A stretch of 36,222 bases of DNA from positions 1-36,222 of the forward strand of contig JANYBJ010000030.1 in assembly GCA_025360845.1 (NCBI GenBank), written 5' to 3'. Source of the stretch: a bacterium. Lineage in GTDB: Bacteria; Verrucomicrobiota; Kiritimatiellia; RFP12; UBA1067. Below the pieces are notes generated by a model. It was not told the DNA's origin. It ran no database searches and worked only from the letters and a program-made list of their open reading frames with translations. The translations under genes were made by a program, and so were the position numbers. Within the stretch, counting starts at the first letter, position 1. Each line of letters opens with the position of its first letter. Shown piece after piece: positions 15,386 to 21,918 of the stretch.

Positions 15386-16455
15386 CAGCGGACCTCCCAG
15401 ACGGTGAATGAGAAGTTGGAGACGGAGACCTGTAGCCAGACGTTTGAACCGGCGTCGTAGAGCAGCCAGCCGGGGACGGCGTTGGTGGGGAGCGCCCGCT
15501 GCGGAAGAACATAGGCGAGACTGTTGGTCAGAACAGATGAGACCCGGTACAGCGTCACGGTTCCGGATGCGCCCGCTCCCGTGTTCAGCGTGTAGTTGGT
15601 CAAACCCTGCGGCAACTGCGTCGCGTAGTAGTTGTTCCACGGGACGGCGATGGAGGCGCTGACGGCGACGGAGCTGTTGGTCAGATAGGAGGCTCCCCAT
15701 CCTCCCGTAACATTGATCGGCCAGCGGCCCGCCTGCGTGAATAACGCCGGGGCGTTCAACACTTCGAACGTGCCGTTGGTAATAGATGTCCCCACGCATT
15801 TCACATACCAGCGGTTCGTGGAGGTGACCGTGTACTCGCTGATTGCTCCGCCTTGGCGAGACATCCACGTCGAGCGGTCGGCAGACCACCAGCGGGTGGA
15901 ATCGTCAGGAGGTATCGATTGAAGGGCGCTTGCAAGCGCGTTGCTGCCGCTGGCCCAGTCGGCGGCGCTGACCCACGGAGCGCCGGACACCGTGATCCCG
16001 GCGAAGTCCAGCGTGCGCACGGGCATGGGCAGGGCGTTGGGCGTGAAGCCGGGGCTAGCCAGCATGCGGATGTTGCCCGTCACGCGCCAGAGCGGCGAGG
16101 TAGAACCGGCCTGCCAGACACCGATCCAGTAGTAGTACATCGGTGCGCCGGTATCCATGGAGGGCGTCCACGTCGATTGCATGAGCCCGGCCTTCGGCGC
16201 TGAGATCGTCACGGAGTTTGTCCACCAGACGTTAGCCGTGGCGTTCGTGTACCAATACCAGCGGGCTTCCGCGCCGGTCAGATCCAGAGGCGCGAGCCCG
16301 TTGCGCAGGAAGATCTGCATGGAGACGGACTCGCCCTGCTTGTAGGTGCGCTGCACGGAGGTGTGCTGGGTGACGTCGACCGACCACGCGTCGGTGAGGG
16401 CGTGGGAGAATGGGACGGAGAGGACGGATAGGACAAATAGGACAAATGGTTTCAT
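15385..16455 (-). CDS. Exported BppU-like/Ig-like phage protein
   Basis: The 356-residue protein starts MKPFVLFVLSVLSVPFSHAL, a predicted signal peptide. Residues ~35-130 (RTYKQGESVSMQIFLRNGLA, LDLTGAEARWYWYT) resemble the N-terminal domain of BppU-type baseplate or tail proteins, an Ig-like fold. The remainder is rich in Asn, Thr and Trp and looks beta-structured. It is followed, with a one-base overlap, by another signal-peptide gene. A receptor-binding or tail-fibre role would fit the domain, while the signal peptide points to the envelope. I cannot decide between them. Confidence 0.52.
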   Translation of the reverse strand: MKPFVLFVLSVLSVPFSHALTDAWSVDVTQHTSVQRTYKQGESVSMQIFLRNGLAPLDLTGAEARWYWYTNATANVWWTNSVTISAPKAGLMQSTWTPSMDTGAPMYYYWIGVWQAGSTSPLWRVTGNIRMLASPGFTPNALPMPVRTLDFAGITVSGAPWVSAADWASGSNALASALQSIPPDDSTRWWSADRSTWMSRQGGAISEYTVTSTNRWYVKCVGTSITNGTFEVLNAPALFTQAGRWPINVTGGWGASYLTNSSVAVSASIAVPWNNYYATQLPQGLTNYTLNTGAGASGTVTLYRVSSVLTNSLAYVLPQRALPTNAVPGWLLYDAGSNVWLQVSVSNFSFTVWEVR

Positions 16456-16462
16456 GGCAATC

Positions 16463-16900
16463 CTAAACGATGTCGGTTATCACGGGGACAGAGGTTTTAA
16501 AGTGGAAGCGCACGTCGACCGAGCAGCCGTTTCGCAGGCAGGTCAGCTTCTGGATCACGGCCGCCGCGTAGGTGGTCAGCTTCGCGGCGACGGTGTCGCG
16601 CTCCTCAAGCGAGACGCCGCCGCGCGGAAGCGTCCCGGCGAGGCCGTGCGCGAAGGTGCGTGCGGCGTCCTGCGTGGCGAAGCGCTGTTCCACCCACAGG
16701 TCAAAGACGTGGACCCCGCAGCCCCTGTCGGCGGGCGTGGCGTTCGCCGCGCCGATGGGTTTGATATCCTCCACCGACCATTCCGTATCCACGTCGTCGC
16801 TCTGGCCGAGCGGCCCGGTGTAGTAGCCGATCTGTCCGGCGTTGCCTAAGCCGTGGCAGATAACGATGTCGCCGGAGGTGTGTTTGTACGTGATGGTCAT
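16463..16900 (-). CDS. Hypothetical phage protein after the tail tube gene
   Basis: The 145-residue product (MTITYKHTSGDIVICHGLGN onward) has no recognised family. The start at 16900 is chosen over the track's 16999 because CTCTCTGGAG lies directly upstream and the extra residues overlap a hairpin and the preceding stop. Between tail tube and tape measure, siphophages normally place tail assembly chaperones. A chaperone role is possible, but no frameshift signal or second ORF was noticed. Confidence 0.5.
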   Translation of the reverse strand: MTITYKHTSGDIVICHGLGNAGQIGYYTGPLGQSDDVDTEWSVEDIKPIGAANATPADRGCGVHVFDLWVEQRFATQDAARTFAHGLAGTLPRGGVSLEERDTVAAKLTTYAAAVIQKLTCLRNGCSVDVRFHFKTSVPVITDIV

Positions 16901-16917
16901 GGTTGTAACTCCAGAGA

Positions 16918-16939
16918 GGGCGGGCACGCAGGCCCGCCC
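16918..16939 (-). repeat. Intercistronic GC hairpin, copy 2
   Basis: GGGCGGGC-ACGCAG-GCCCGCCC is a perfect 8-bp stem just downstream of the tail tube stop. It shares the flanking GTACGTTA with the copy at 20878 (GCACGTTA), while the stem bases differ from the 13026 and 17926 copies. Confidence 0.65.
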
Positions 16940-16944
16940 GTACG

Positions 16945-17904
16945 TTACGCGGTCATGGCGACGGAGCCGAGGGAGCCTGCCACGGGGTAGGCACGCCACG
17001 TCAGCTCGCCCGCGCGGGGCTCTTTCTCGCCGTAGACCATGGGCTTGGAGACGAGACGTGCGGCCTTGAGGATGGCGGTGCAGCCGGGGTTATCCTCGGC
17101 GAGGGTCAGATCCGCCGAGATGCTGGACTGGCCGAGCGCCCGCGACGCGCCGATGATGGTCGCGGCGATGAGGCCCGCGTCGGAGATGTTGACGGGGCGG
17201 CAGGAGGCCTCGACGGAGGCGCTCTCCAGGCGGAAGTCGTAGGTTCCTACATCGGGATTGTAACGCGGGGCGATCTGATGCGCGGCCTTGAGCGTCCAGC
17301 CCTTATCATCCGTCATGATGGTGAGCGGGGCGGCAAGGCCCCACGTCGCGAGACACGGCAGATGAACCCAGTCGGCGGCTGCGGGCACGGCGCTGAAGGT
17401 CACGGCGGATGGCGCGGTGAAAAGCGAACCGGCCGTGGTGCGTGCGAGCCCCTTGCCGATGATGCCCGTGATCTTGACTGCGCCCTCGAAGCGGGTGTTG
17501 CCCGTGCCGAAGCGGAGCGTGGGAAACTGCGTGACGCGGGCGTTGGTGAGCGTCAGGAGCTGGCCGTCGAGCGTGTGGACGTAGAGCGGGGTGTCGGTGC
17601 CGGAGAAGATCGACTGTCCCGGCTTGAGGGCGAACACGCCGCCGAAGAGAAAGGCGAGCATCGCGGAGCTGAAGTTACCGGCGGGGGTGAAGTCGACCTC
17701 GATGTACTCATCCATGCGCGGATCGTCGATATCTCCGAAGCCGGAGACGGGCATGGGCTTGGGCTTGTGGATGAGATGCACGGTGACGTTGCCGTTGCAC
17801 CAGCAGTATTTCCAGTTGGCCTGTAGGGCGGGCTTGTCGATGATGATGTGCGCAGGCCCCTCCAAGAGCAGCGTGCGGTCGATGGTCGGTGTGTATGCGG
17901 GCAT
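16945..17904 (-). CDS. Putative tail tube protein
   Basis: The 319-residue product is beta-rich, with MPAYTPTIDRTLLLEGPAHI at the start and DFTPAGNFSSAMLAFLFGGV around residue 75. The N-terminal segment about making a defined value or field and the C-terminal repeat-like strands are what phage tail tube proteins look like. Position also fits: after adaptor and terminator genes and before the tape measure. The start is supported by AAAGGAAACAAAAACC upstream. No sheath gene precedes it, which argues for a non-contractile tail. The assignment is from layout and size rather than a diagnostic motif. Confidence 0.5.
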   Translation of the reverse strand: MPAYTPTIDRTLLLEGPAHIIIDKPALQANWKYCWCNGNVTVHLIHKPKPMPVSGFGDIDDPRMDEYIEVDFTPAGNFSSAMLAFLFGGVFALKPGQSIFSGTDTPLYVHTLDGQLLTLTNARVTQFPTLRFGTGNTRFEGAVKITGIIGKGLARTTAGSLFTAPSAVTFSAVPAAADWVHLPCLATWGLAAPLTIMTDDKGWTLKAAHQIAPRYNPDVGTYDFRLESASVEASCRPVNISDAGLIAATIIGASRALGQSSISADLTLAEDNPGCTAILKAARLVSKPMVYGEKEPRAGELTWRAYPVAGSLGSVAMTA

Positions 17905-17925
17905 GGTTTTTGTTTCCTTTTGAGA

Positions 17926-17945
17926 GGGCGACCCGCCGGTCGCCC
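17926..17945 (-). repeat. Intercistronic GC hairpin, copy 3 (identical to 13026)
   Basis: Same 20-base palindrome GGGCGACCCGCCGGTCGCCC as at 13026, also followed by GTACT. It lies 3 bp from the stop of the gene ending at 17949 and 21 bp before the start of the tail tube gene. Confidence 0.7.
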
Positions 17946-17948
17946 GTA

Positions 17949-18506
17949 CTAGTCCGCCAGCAGCGAAGCGGGCGGGGCGATGATGTATGCGGTTGAGAAC
18001 GTGACCTCGGCTGTCTGGAGAGCGCCTTGCTCGCCTCCGGCCGTGAATGATTTGACGGCGCAGCAGCCGTTGCCGATCGACGCGCCGGACAGGCAGAGCA
18101 TAACCAGCTCCGCGCAGCGTGTGGCCGTGATGCCGGTGCCCGTCTTTCCGCGATTGGTTAGCGGAGATTCGGCGATGTTGACCACAAACGAGAAAGGGTC
18201 AAAGGAGACGGCATTGAGCATGCTTGCGTTGCGCGTGCCGCTGTCGAGGCCGACCACCATGCTGATGCCGATGGCCTTGAGTGCGGCGATCACGTCAGAG
18301 GCGACGGTGTGCTTGTCGGCGTAGGTGCATGATCCCGGCCGCTTCTGGCTGATGACCGGCGCGAGCGGAAGCCACTCGGTCAGGAAGCGCACGACGTGGA
18401 TCTGGAACGCGATGAGAGAGCCGTGGGTTTCGATGTCCGTGGCTTCGGGTGCCCTTGGAGGCGGAGCGGCGTTGAGCCAGAGTTTGGCTAGATCGAGTGT
18501 GGCCAT
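17949..18506 (-). CDS. Putative tail terminator/head-tail protein
   Basis: The 185-residue protein sits between the DUF1320-like adaptor and the tail tube gene, the usual place for a tail terminator (gpU/gp37-type). It starts two bases after the stop of the previous gene. Visible features are IETHGSLIAFQIHVVRFLTE and TSDVIAALKAIGISMVVG-like text (ASDVIAALKAIGISMVVGLD), compatible with the alpha-beta fold of terminators. No family motif is certain, so the role is from position. Confidence 0.45.
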   Translation of the reverse strand: MATLDLAKLWLNAAPPPRAPEATDIETHGSLIAFQIHVVRFLTEWLPLAPVISQKRPGSCTYADKHTVASDVIAALKAIGISMVVGLDSGTRNASMLNAVSFDPFSFVVNIAESPLTNRGKTGTGITATRCAELVMLCLSGASIGNGCCAVKSFTAGGEQGALQTAEVTFSTAYIIAPPASLLAD

Positions 18507-18508
18507 GG

Positions 18509-18958
18509 TTAGATTCCTGCCTGTTTGTCTCGGCGGAGGGTGAGGGTCTTTTTGAGGAACGAGGGCTTGGGCATGGCGTCGGAAGGCTTGGCAAGCTCCT
18601 CGGCATCGTCGGGATCGGTGTAGGCGAAGCTGCCGTCCGCGATGCGGTTGCTCTTGCGGATCGCGTCGTTGTAAAGCGTCTCGCGGCCCTTCGACACGTC
18701 GGTACCGCCGCGCCCGGCGAGAAAGTAAAAGACGGCGATGTGCATCGCCTCTGGGATCAGGTCATGAGGCAGCGTTCCTGCCGGGCCGATGATGCCCTTG
18801 TAACCTGAGCGCAGCGCCGCGCGGAAGATGCCGACCGCGTTCGTGATTGCCTTGGGCGTCGGGTCTTTGCCCTCCGCGATGGAGGCGTTCTGCCACGCGT
18901 CCAGCTCATCCTCAAGGATCGCGTCTCGGAAGTCGTCGGTTGTCGGGATGCGCCACAT
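18509..18958 (-). CDS. DUF1320-like head-tail adaptor (Mu gp36-type)
   Basis: The 149-residue protein begins MWRIPTTDDFRDAILEDELD. It continues with helices resembling the DUF1320/gp36 family, which opens the head-tail connector (AITNAVGIFRAALRSGYKG, EAMHIAVFYFLAGRGGTDVS, ETLYNDAIRKSNRIADG). It follows the capsid region and precedes the terminator candidate, as in Mu-like phages. The C-terminus is basic (FLKKTLTLRRDKQAGI). Confidence 0.58.
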   Translation of the reverse strand: MWRIPTTDDFRDAILEDELDAWQNASIAEGKDPTPKAITNAVGIFRAALRSGYKGIIGPAGTLPHDLIPEAMHIAVFYFLAGRGGTDVSKGRETLYNDAIRKSNRIADGSFAYTDPDDAEELAKPSDAMPKPSFLKKTLTLRRDKQAGI

Positions 18959-19001
18959 GGGTTGCCTCAGACTGTTAGGCTTTTAGATCCGTTATCAGGA
19001 T

Positions 19002-19038
19002 CGCCCGCGCCGCCTGGAATGCCACGGCGGCGCGGGCG
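19002..19038 (-). repeat. Long intercistronic GC hairpin
   Basis: CGCCCGCGCCGCC pairs perfectly with GGCGGCGCGGGCG (13 bp) around an 11-nt loop, starting 6 bp after the stop of the 19044 gene. It is the strongest stem of the late-operon set. No T-tract follows on the minus strand, so it may be a stability or processing element rather than a terminator. Confidence 0.65.
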
Positions 19039-19043
19039 CTGGG

Positions 19044-19439
19044 TCAAGGCCCTACTTTTCTCACAAAGGCCACGGTGCCCGTGGCGGTGGCTGCCGGAGT
19101 GAACAGCAGCCTGTCTCCGGGCATGATCTGCGTGTTCGTGACGATGGCCGTGTTGGTGCCGCCGGAGGAGATGATGACGGCGATCTGGTTGGTGACCGTG
19201 ATCGCGCCGATCAGCTCCACCTGGGAGACCGTGACGGTGGACACGGCGGGCGAGAAGCGCCACAGGTCCACCTTTTCAAGCGTTCCGTTCTGGAAGAGCG
19301 GTACGGTGAACGTCTGGGTGGAGGCGTTGGTCACGGCCACATAGTCGCGGGTGGGCTGCTGGGCGTCCGCTTGAGGCGGATCAACCAGCCCGACAATAGC
19401 CGCGGCGAGCGCGGCCATAAAGATGAATCTGGATCTCAT
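19044..19439 (-). CDS. Small exported protein encoded next to the major capsid gene
   Basis: The 131-residue product starts MRSRFIFMAALAAAIVGLVD followed by PPQADAQQ, a clear signal peptide with an ADA-Q cleavage site. The mature part is Thr/Val-rich and beta-like (TQTFTVPLFQNGTLEKVDLW, TVTVSQVELIGAITVTNQI). A head-fibre or decoration protein would be expected here, but the signal peptide is strange for a virion protein made in the cytosol. It lies between major capsid and the DUF1320-like gene. Confidence 0.55.
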   Translation of the reverse strand: MRSRFIFMAALAAAIVGLVDPPQADAQQPTRDYVAVTNASTQTFTVPLFQNGTLEKVDLWRFSPAVSTVTVSQVELIGAITVTNQIAVIISSGGTNTAIVTNTQIMPGDRLLFTPAATATGTVAFVRKVGP

Positions 19440-19474
19440 TTGATGTTTCCCTTCGGTTGTTTTAAGTTTAGGAC

Positions 19475-19502
19475 GGGGAGGCTCGCAGACAGCGGCCTCC
19501 CC
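19475..19502 (-). repeat. Intercistronic GC hairpin
   Basis: GGGGAGGC (19475-19482) pairs with GCCTCCCC (19495-19502) around a 12-nt loop. It lies 6 bp beyond the stop of the major capsid gene (19509), between it and the exported-protein gene. Confidence 0.55.
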
Positions 19503-19508
19503 TTCCGG

Positions 19509-20429
19509 TTACGACAGGGTGATGCGGCGGGCGCACGCGGCGGATACCACCTGCACATCCTCTGACCAATCCACAGCGAGGATGTCGCTGCGGGCCGCGT
19601 CCTCGCGGTAGGTGTAGACGTCCTCGACCGAGCTTGCGCCGATGGAGAACGTCTTGGCGAAGCCCGGATCGTACTGCGTCGGGTTTTCCGAACGCAGGAA
19701 CAGGAACACTTCGCCGCCGACGATGTTGACCGCGTTTTTGGAGACGCCGAACTTGGTCGTATCCCGCGAGAGGATGCCGACCTTGATCTGAATGGAGGGG
19801 TTCAGCAGCATGGAGCTGAAGACGCCCATGTCCACCGAGGCGTTGTCCGCGCCGGGGCGGCGCTTGATCACCATCGGGTGGTTCTTGAGGATGCGCCATG
19901 CGCCGAGGCCGATGACCATCGCGTTGGGCATCATGCCCGTATCAATGGAGATGGCTTCGATCTGCGCGTCGATCTCAAGCACGGGGTCGACCGTCGCGTC
20001 GCTCCACTTGCCGGACCCGGCGACGGCGGAGACTCCCGCCTTGACGATGTCGACGACCTTCTTCTCGCGGGCCACGCCGCCGCTGATCACCAGCGTGCGC
20101 GTCTTGGCCTCTTCGAGGTTCTGCTGGGCGTCTCCCGCGTCGTTGCGCTCGGCGTCGTCGATGGCGACCTCCAGAGCCTGCGAGCGGCAGTTGAACGATC
20201 CGTCCGTGGCCTCGAACTTGATGCGCGTGGCATGGCCGCCCAACGCGCGGGCGGTGTCGTAGATCTGGAAGGCGTTTTTATCCGAAAACTTTTTGTAGTA
20301 CCCGGAGCCTACACCGACCTGGACACGCGGCGCCAGAAATTCCGCGATGGCGGAATTCGTATCTTGGGAGACGCCGTAAGCGTACGTCTTGAGCGTCTCT
20401 TTGTATTGTGCTGTTCCTCTGCGACCCAT
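19509..20429 (-). CDS. Major capsid protein
   Basis: The 306-residue product lies directly after the protease/scaffold and decoration genes. Its layout is that of HK97-fold capsids: an N-terminal arm (YKETLKTYAYGVSQDTNSAI, then EFLAPRVQV), an E-loop-like region (KKFSDKNAFQIYDTARALGG), a central helical spine (AERNDAGDAQQNLEEAKTRT) and DTGMMPNAMVIGLGAWRILK, which is typical of Mu T/phage-E-type capsids. The C-terminus (VDWSEDVQVVSAACARRITL) is also characteristic. A Shine-Dalgarno AAGGAA precedes the start. Confidence 0.8.
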   Translation of the reverse strand: MGRRGTAQYKETLKTYAYGVSQDTNSAIAEFLAPRVQVGVGSGYYKKFSDKNAFQIYDTARALGGHATRIKFEATDGSFNCRSQALEVAIDDAERNDAGDAQQNLEEAKTRTLVISGGVAREKKVVDIVKAGVSAVAGSGKWSDATVDPVLEIDAQIEAISIDTGMMPNAMVIGLGAWRILKNHPMVIKRRPGADNASVDMGVFSSMLLNPSIQIKVGILSRDTTKFGVSKNAVNIVGGEVFLFLRSENPTQYDPGFAKTFSIGASSVEDVYTYREDAARSDILAVDWSEDVQVVSAACARRITLS

Positions 20430-20451
20430 GGTATGGGTTCCTTTCTGTGGA

Positions 20452-20473
20452 GGGCGATCACGCGGTACCGCCC
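20452..20473 (-). repeat. Degenerate intercistronic hairpin upstream of the capsid gene
   Basis: GGGCG (20452-20456) pairs with CGCCC (20469-20473). The interior is only partly complementary. It shares CCTTTCTGTGGAGGGCGA with the copy at 20878, so it looks like a decayed member of that family. Confidence 0.45.
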
Positions 20474-20480
20474 ATATGGT

Positions 20481-20855
20481 TTACGTGTAGGTGACGGGGG
20501 TGAGCGGAGCGCCCTCAAAGAGTTCTCCGGTTGCCGCTGCATCAAGCGCCACGCCGACGCACAGCCCGGTGGCCGCGCAGTCGACGGTGCCGTCCGCTTT
20601 GAGCATCAGGCGGGAGCCCGCCGTGACCGCCCCGCCCGCCTTGAAGTGGGCCGTTCCGTCAATCGCCCCGAAAACGGCAACGTCGGACTTTCCACCCGAA
20701 ACGTCGCCCTCGGTGATGACTCCGATGACCTTGTCGGCCGCGCCGGTGGCGACGGTGACGCCCGTCGCTCCGAGCACCACGCAGTAACCTTCGTTGCCGG
20801 TCTGGTCGGCGGCGGCGGTGAGCGCCACAATGCCTCTTGTCTTGATCTGTGCCAT
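20481..20855 (-). CDS. Capsid decoration protein, DUF2190-like
   Basis: The 124-residue protein starts MAQIKTRGIVALTAAADQTG and has the pattern of small DUF2190 cement proteins: GYCVVLGATGVTVATGAADK, VIGVITEGDVSGGKSDVAV and a C-terminal VGVALDAAATGELFEGAPLT. It would bind the outside of the head. The start at 20855 is chosen over the track's 20903 because AAAGGAAAAG lies just upstream and the longer version overlaps a hairpin. It sits between protease/scaffold and major capsid, the usual place. Confidence 0.68.
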   Translation of the reverse strand: MAQIKTRGIVALTAAADQTGNEGYCVVLGATGVTVATGAADKVIGVITEGDVSGGKSDVAVFGAIDGTAHFKAGGAVTAGSRLMLKADGTVDCAATGLCVGVALDAAATGELFEGAPLTPVTYT

Positions 20856-20877
20856 GATGGCTTTTCCTTTCTGTGGA

Positions 20878-20899
20878 GGGCGAGCGCGCATGCCCGCCC
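20878..20899 (-). repeat. Intercistronic GC hairpin, copy 4 (G-U pair on the transcribed strand)
   Basis: GGGCGAGC-GCGCAT-GCCCGCCC forms an 8-bp stem that is perfect except for one position. On the minus-strand transcript that pair is G-U, so the stem is preserved in RNA. It is 5 bp past the stop of the protease gene (20905). Confidence 0.6.
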
Positions 20900-20904
20900 G
20901 CACG

Positions 20905-21381
20905 TTATTCCGCCGACACCTCGTCGGCGAACAGTTCGGGGTTGTTGACGCGGCAAGCGGACCACGCCGCCGCGAAAGTCACTCCGGGGTTAGCGAAGCG
21001 GTATCCGTTCACGTCAGCCTGCCGCTTGGCGGCGATCCGCGCGTCGGGCTTCGCGTCGGTCGCGGAGACTTCCGGCGTCGAGGCATCACGCGCCACGATG
21101 CGCGGCTTGCCGACGAAGGGCTCGGCGCGGAAGTGTCCGAACGCGGCCTCGGTCGCCTCGGGGTTCGCCTCATATGTCGTGCGGAACATCGCCTCGTCGG
21201 CGATCTGGCTCTTGTGCGCGACGATGAACGCGTCGCACTTGGCCTTGCGGCAAGCGGTCTCAGCCGTCTTCTGGGCGGCGGCGGCTTGCGTGCCACCGTC
21301 GATCAGAGCCTGAACCTTGGCGCATGCCTCATCTTCTGTCGCAGTCTCGGGGAGCCCGAGCAGCGCGAGCAGTTTCTTCAT
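20905..21381 (-). CDS. Internal in-frame scaffold protein (Mu Z-like)
   Basis: Inside the protease gene, the codon for Met180 is preceded by AAGGAG with an 8-base spacer to ATG. This is far stronger than chance, since the surrounding codons need not supply it. Translation from there gives 158 residues beginning MKKLLALLGLPETATEDEAC, the helical, charged scaffold part alone. Mu makes its scaffold Z in this way from the 3' part of gene I. Expression is inferred from the site. Confidence 0.65.
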   Translation of the reverse strand: MKKLLALLGLPETATEDEACAKVQALIDGGTQAAAAQKTAETACRKAKCDAFIVAHKSQIADEAMFRTTYEANPEATEAAFGHFRAEPFVGKPRIVARDASTPEVSATDAKPDARIAAKRQADVNGYRFANPGVTFAAAWSACRVNNPELFADEVSAE

Positions 21382-21918
21382 GGTTGCGTCTCCTTGTTGG
21401 GTTTGATCTTCCGCCGCACGCGCGGCGGCGAATGTTGAGAGCGTATCGAACTGAGGCGTGTTGGTCATGGCGATGCTCGTGATGTCGACCGGGCGGAAGC
21501 GGTTGCCGCCGAGCGGCTCCAGATCCATGACGGGGCTGCGGCTGATCAGGATCTTGCCGTCCCACAGCTTTCGGCCCGGCTCGGTAAAGTCCCAGCGCGT
21601 CCAGACGCCTTCGGCATCGGCGCGGATATCCTTCGCCCACGCCATGGCGTCGGACTCTTTGTTGGCCATGAGGCTGAAGTGTTCGCGGTCCACGAGAAAG
21701 CCACGGAAAGCAGGATCTGCGGCCCGCTCTTTGAATGCGGCGATACAGCGGTCGATGGCCGTCTGATCCACGACGATGGTTCCCGTGACTTTCTTGCCTT
21801 TGAAGATGAGCCGCTTGTCGGGATACTCGCCGATGGCGGGCAAGGTGTGGAACCAAGAGGCGTCGCCTTCCTTGGCCACGCTTCCGAGCAGGAAACAATC
21901 TGAGAACGGGCGCTTCAT
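20905..21918 (-). CDS. Mu I-like prohead protease with in-frame scaffold
   Basis: The 337-residue product matches the phage I-like protease family of Mu: GFLVDREHFSLMANKESDAM in the N-terminal half, DGKILISRSPVMDLEPLGG and VDITSIAMTNTPQF at the end of the protease region (~170). A low-complexity Ala/Glu/Lys-rich scaffold follows. It cuts scaffold and capsid during head maturation. The ATG overlaps the portal stop (ATGA). An internal start with a strong ribosome binding site lies at residue 180 and is listed separately, as in Mu I/Z. Confidence 0.78.
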   Translation of the reverse strand: MKRPFSDCFLLGSVAKEGDASWFHTLPAIGEYPDKRLIFKGKKVTGTIVVDQTAIDRCIAAFKERAADPAFRGFLVDREHFSLMANKESDAMAWAKDIRADAEGVWTRWDFTEPGRKLWDGKILISRSPVMDLEPLGGNRFRPVDITSIAMTNTPQFDTLSTFAAARAAEDQTQQGDATMKKLLALLGLPETATEDEACAKVQALIDGGTQAAAAQKTAETACRKAKCDAFIVAHKSQIADEAMFRTTYEANPEATEAAFGHFRAEPFVGKPRIVARDASTPEVSATDAKPDARIAAKRQADVNGYRFANPGVTFAAAWSACRVNNPELFADEVSAE

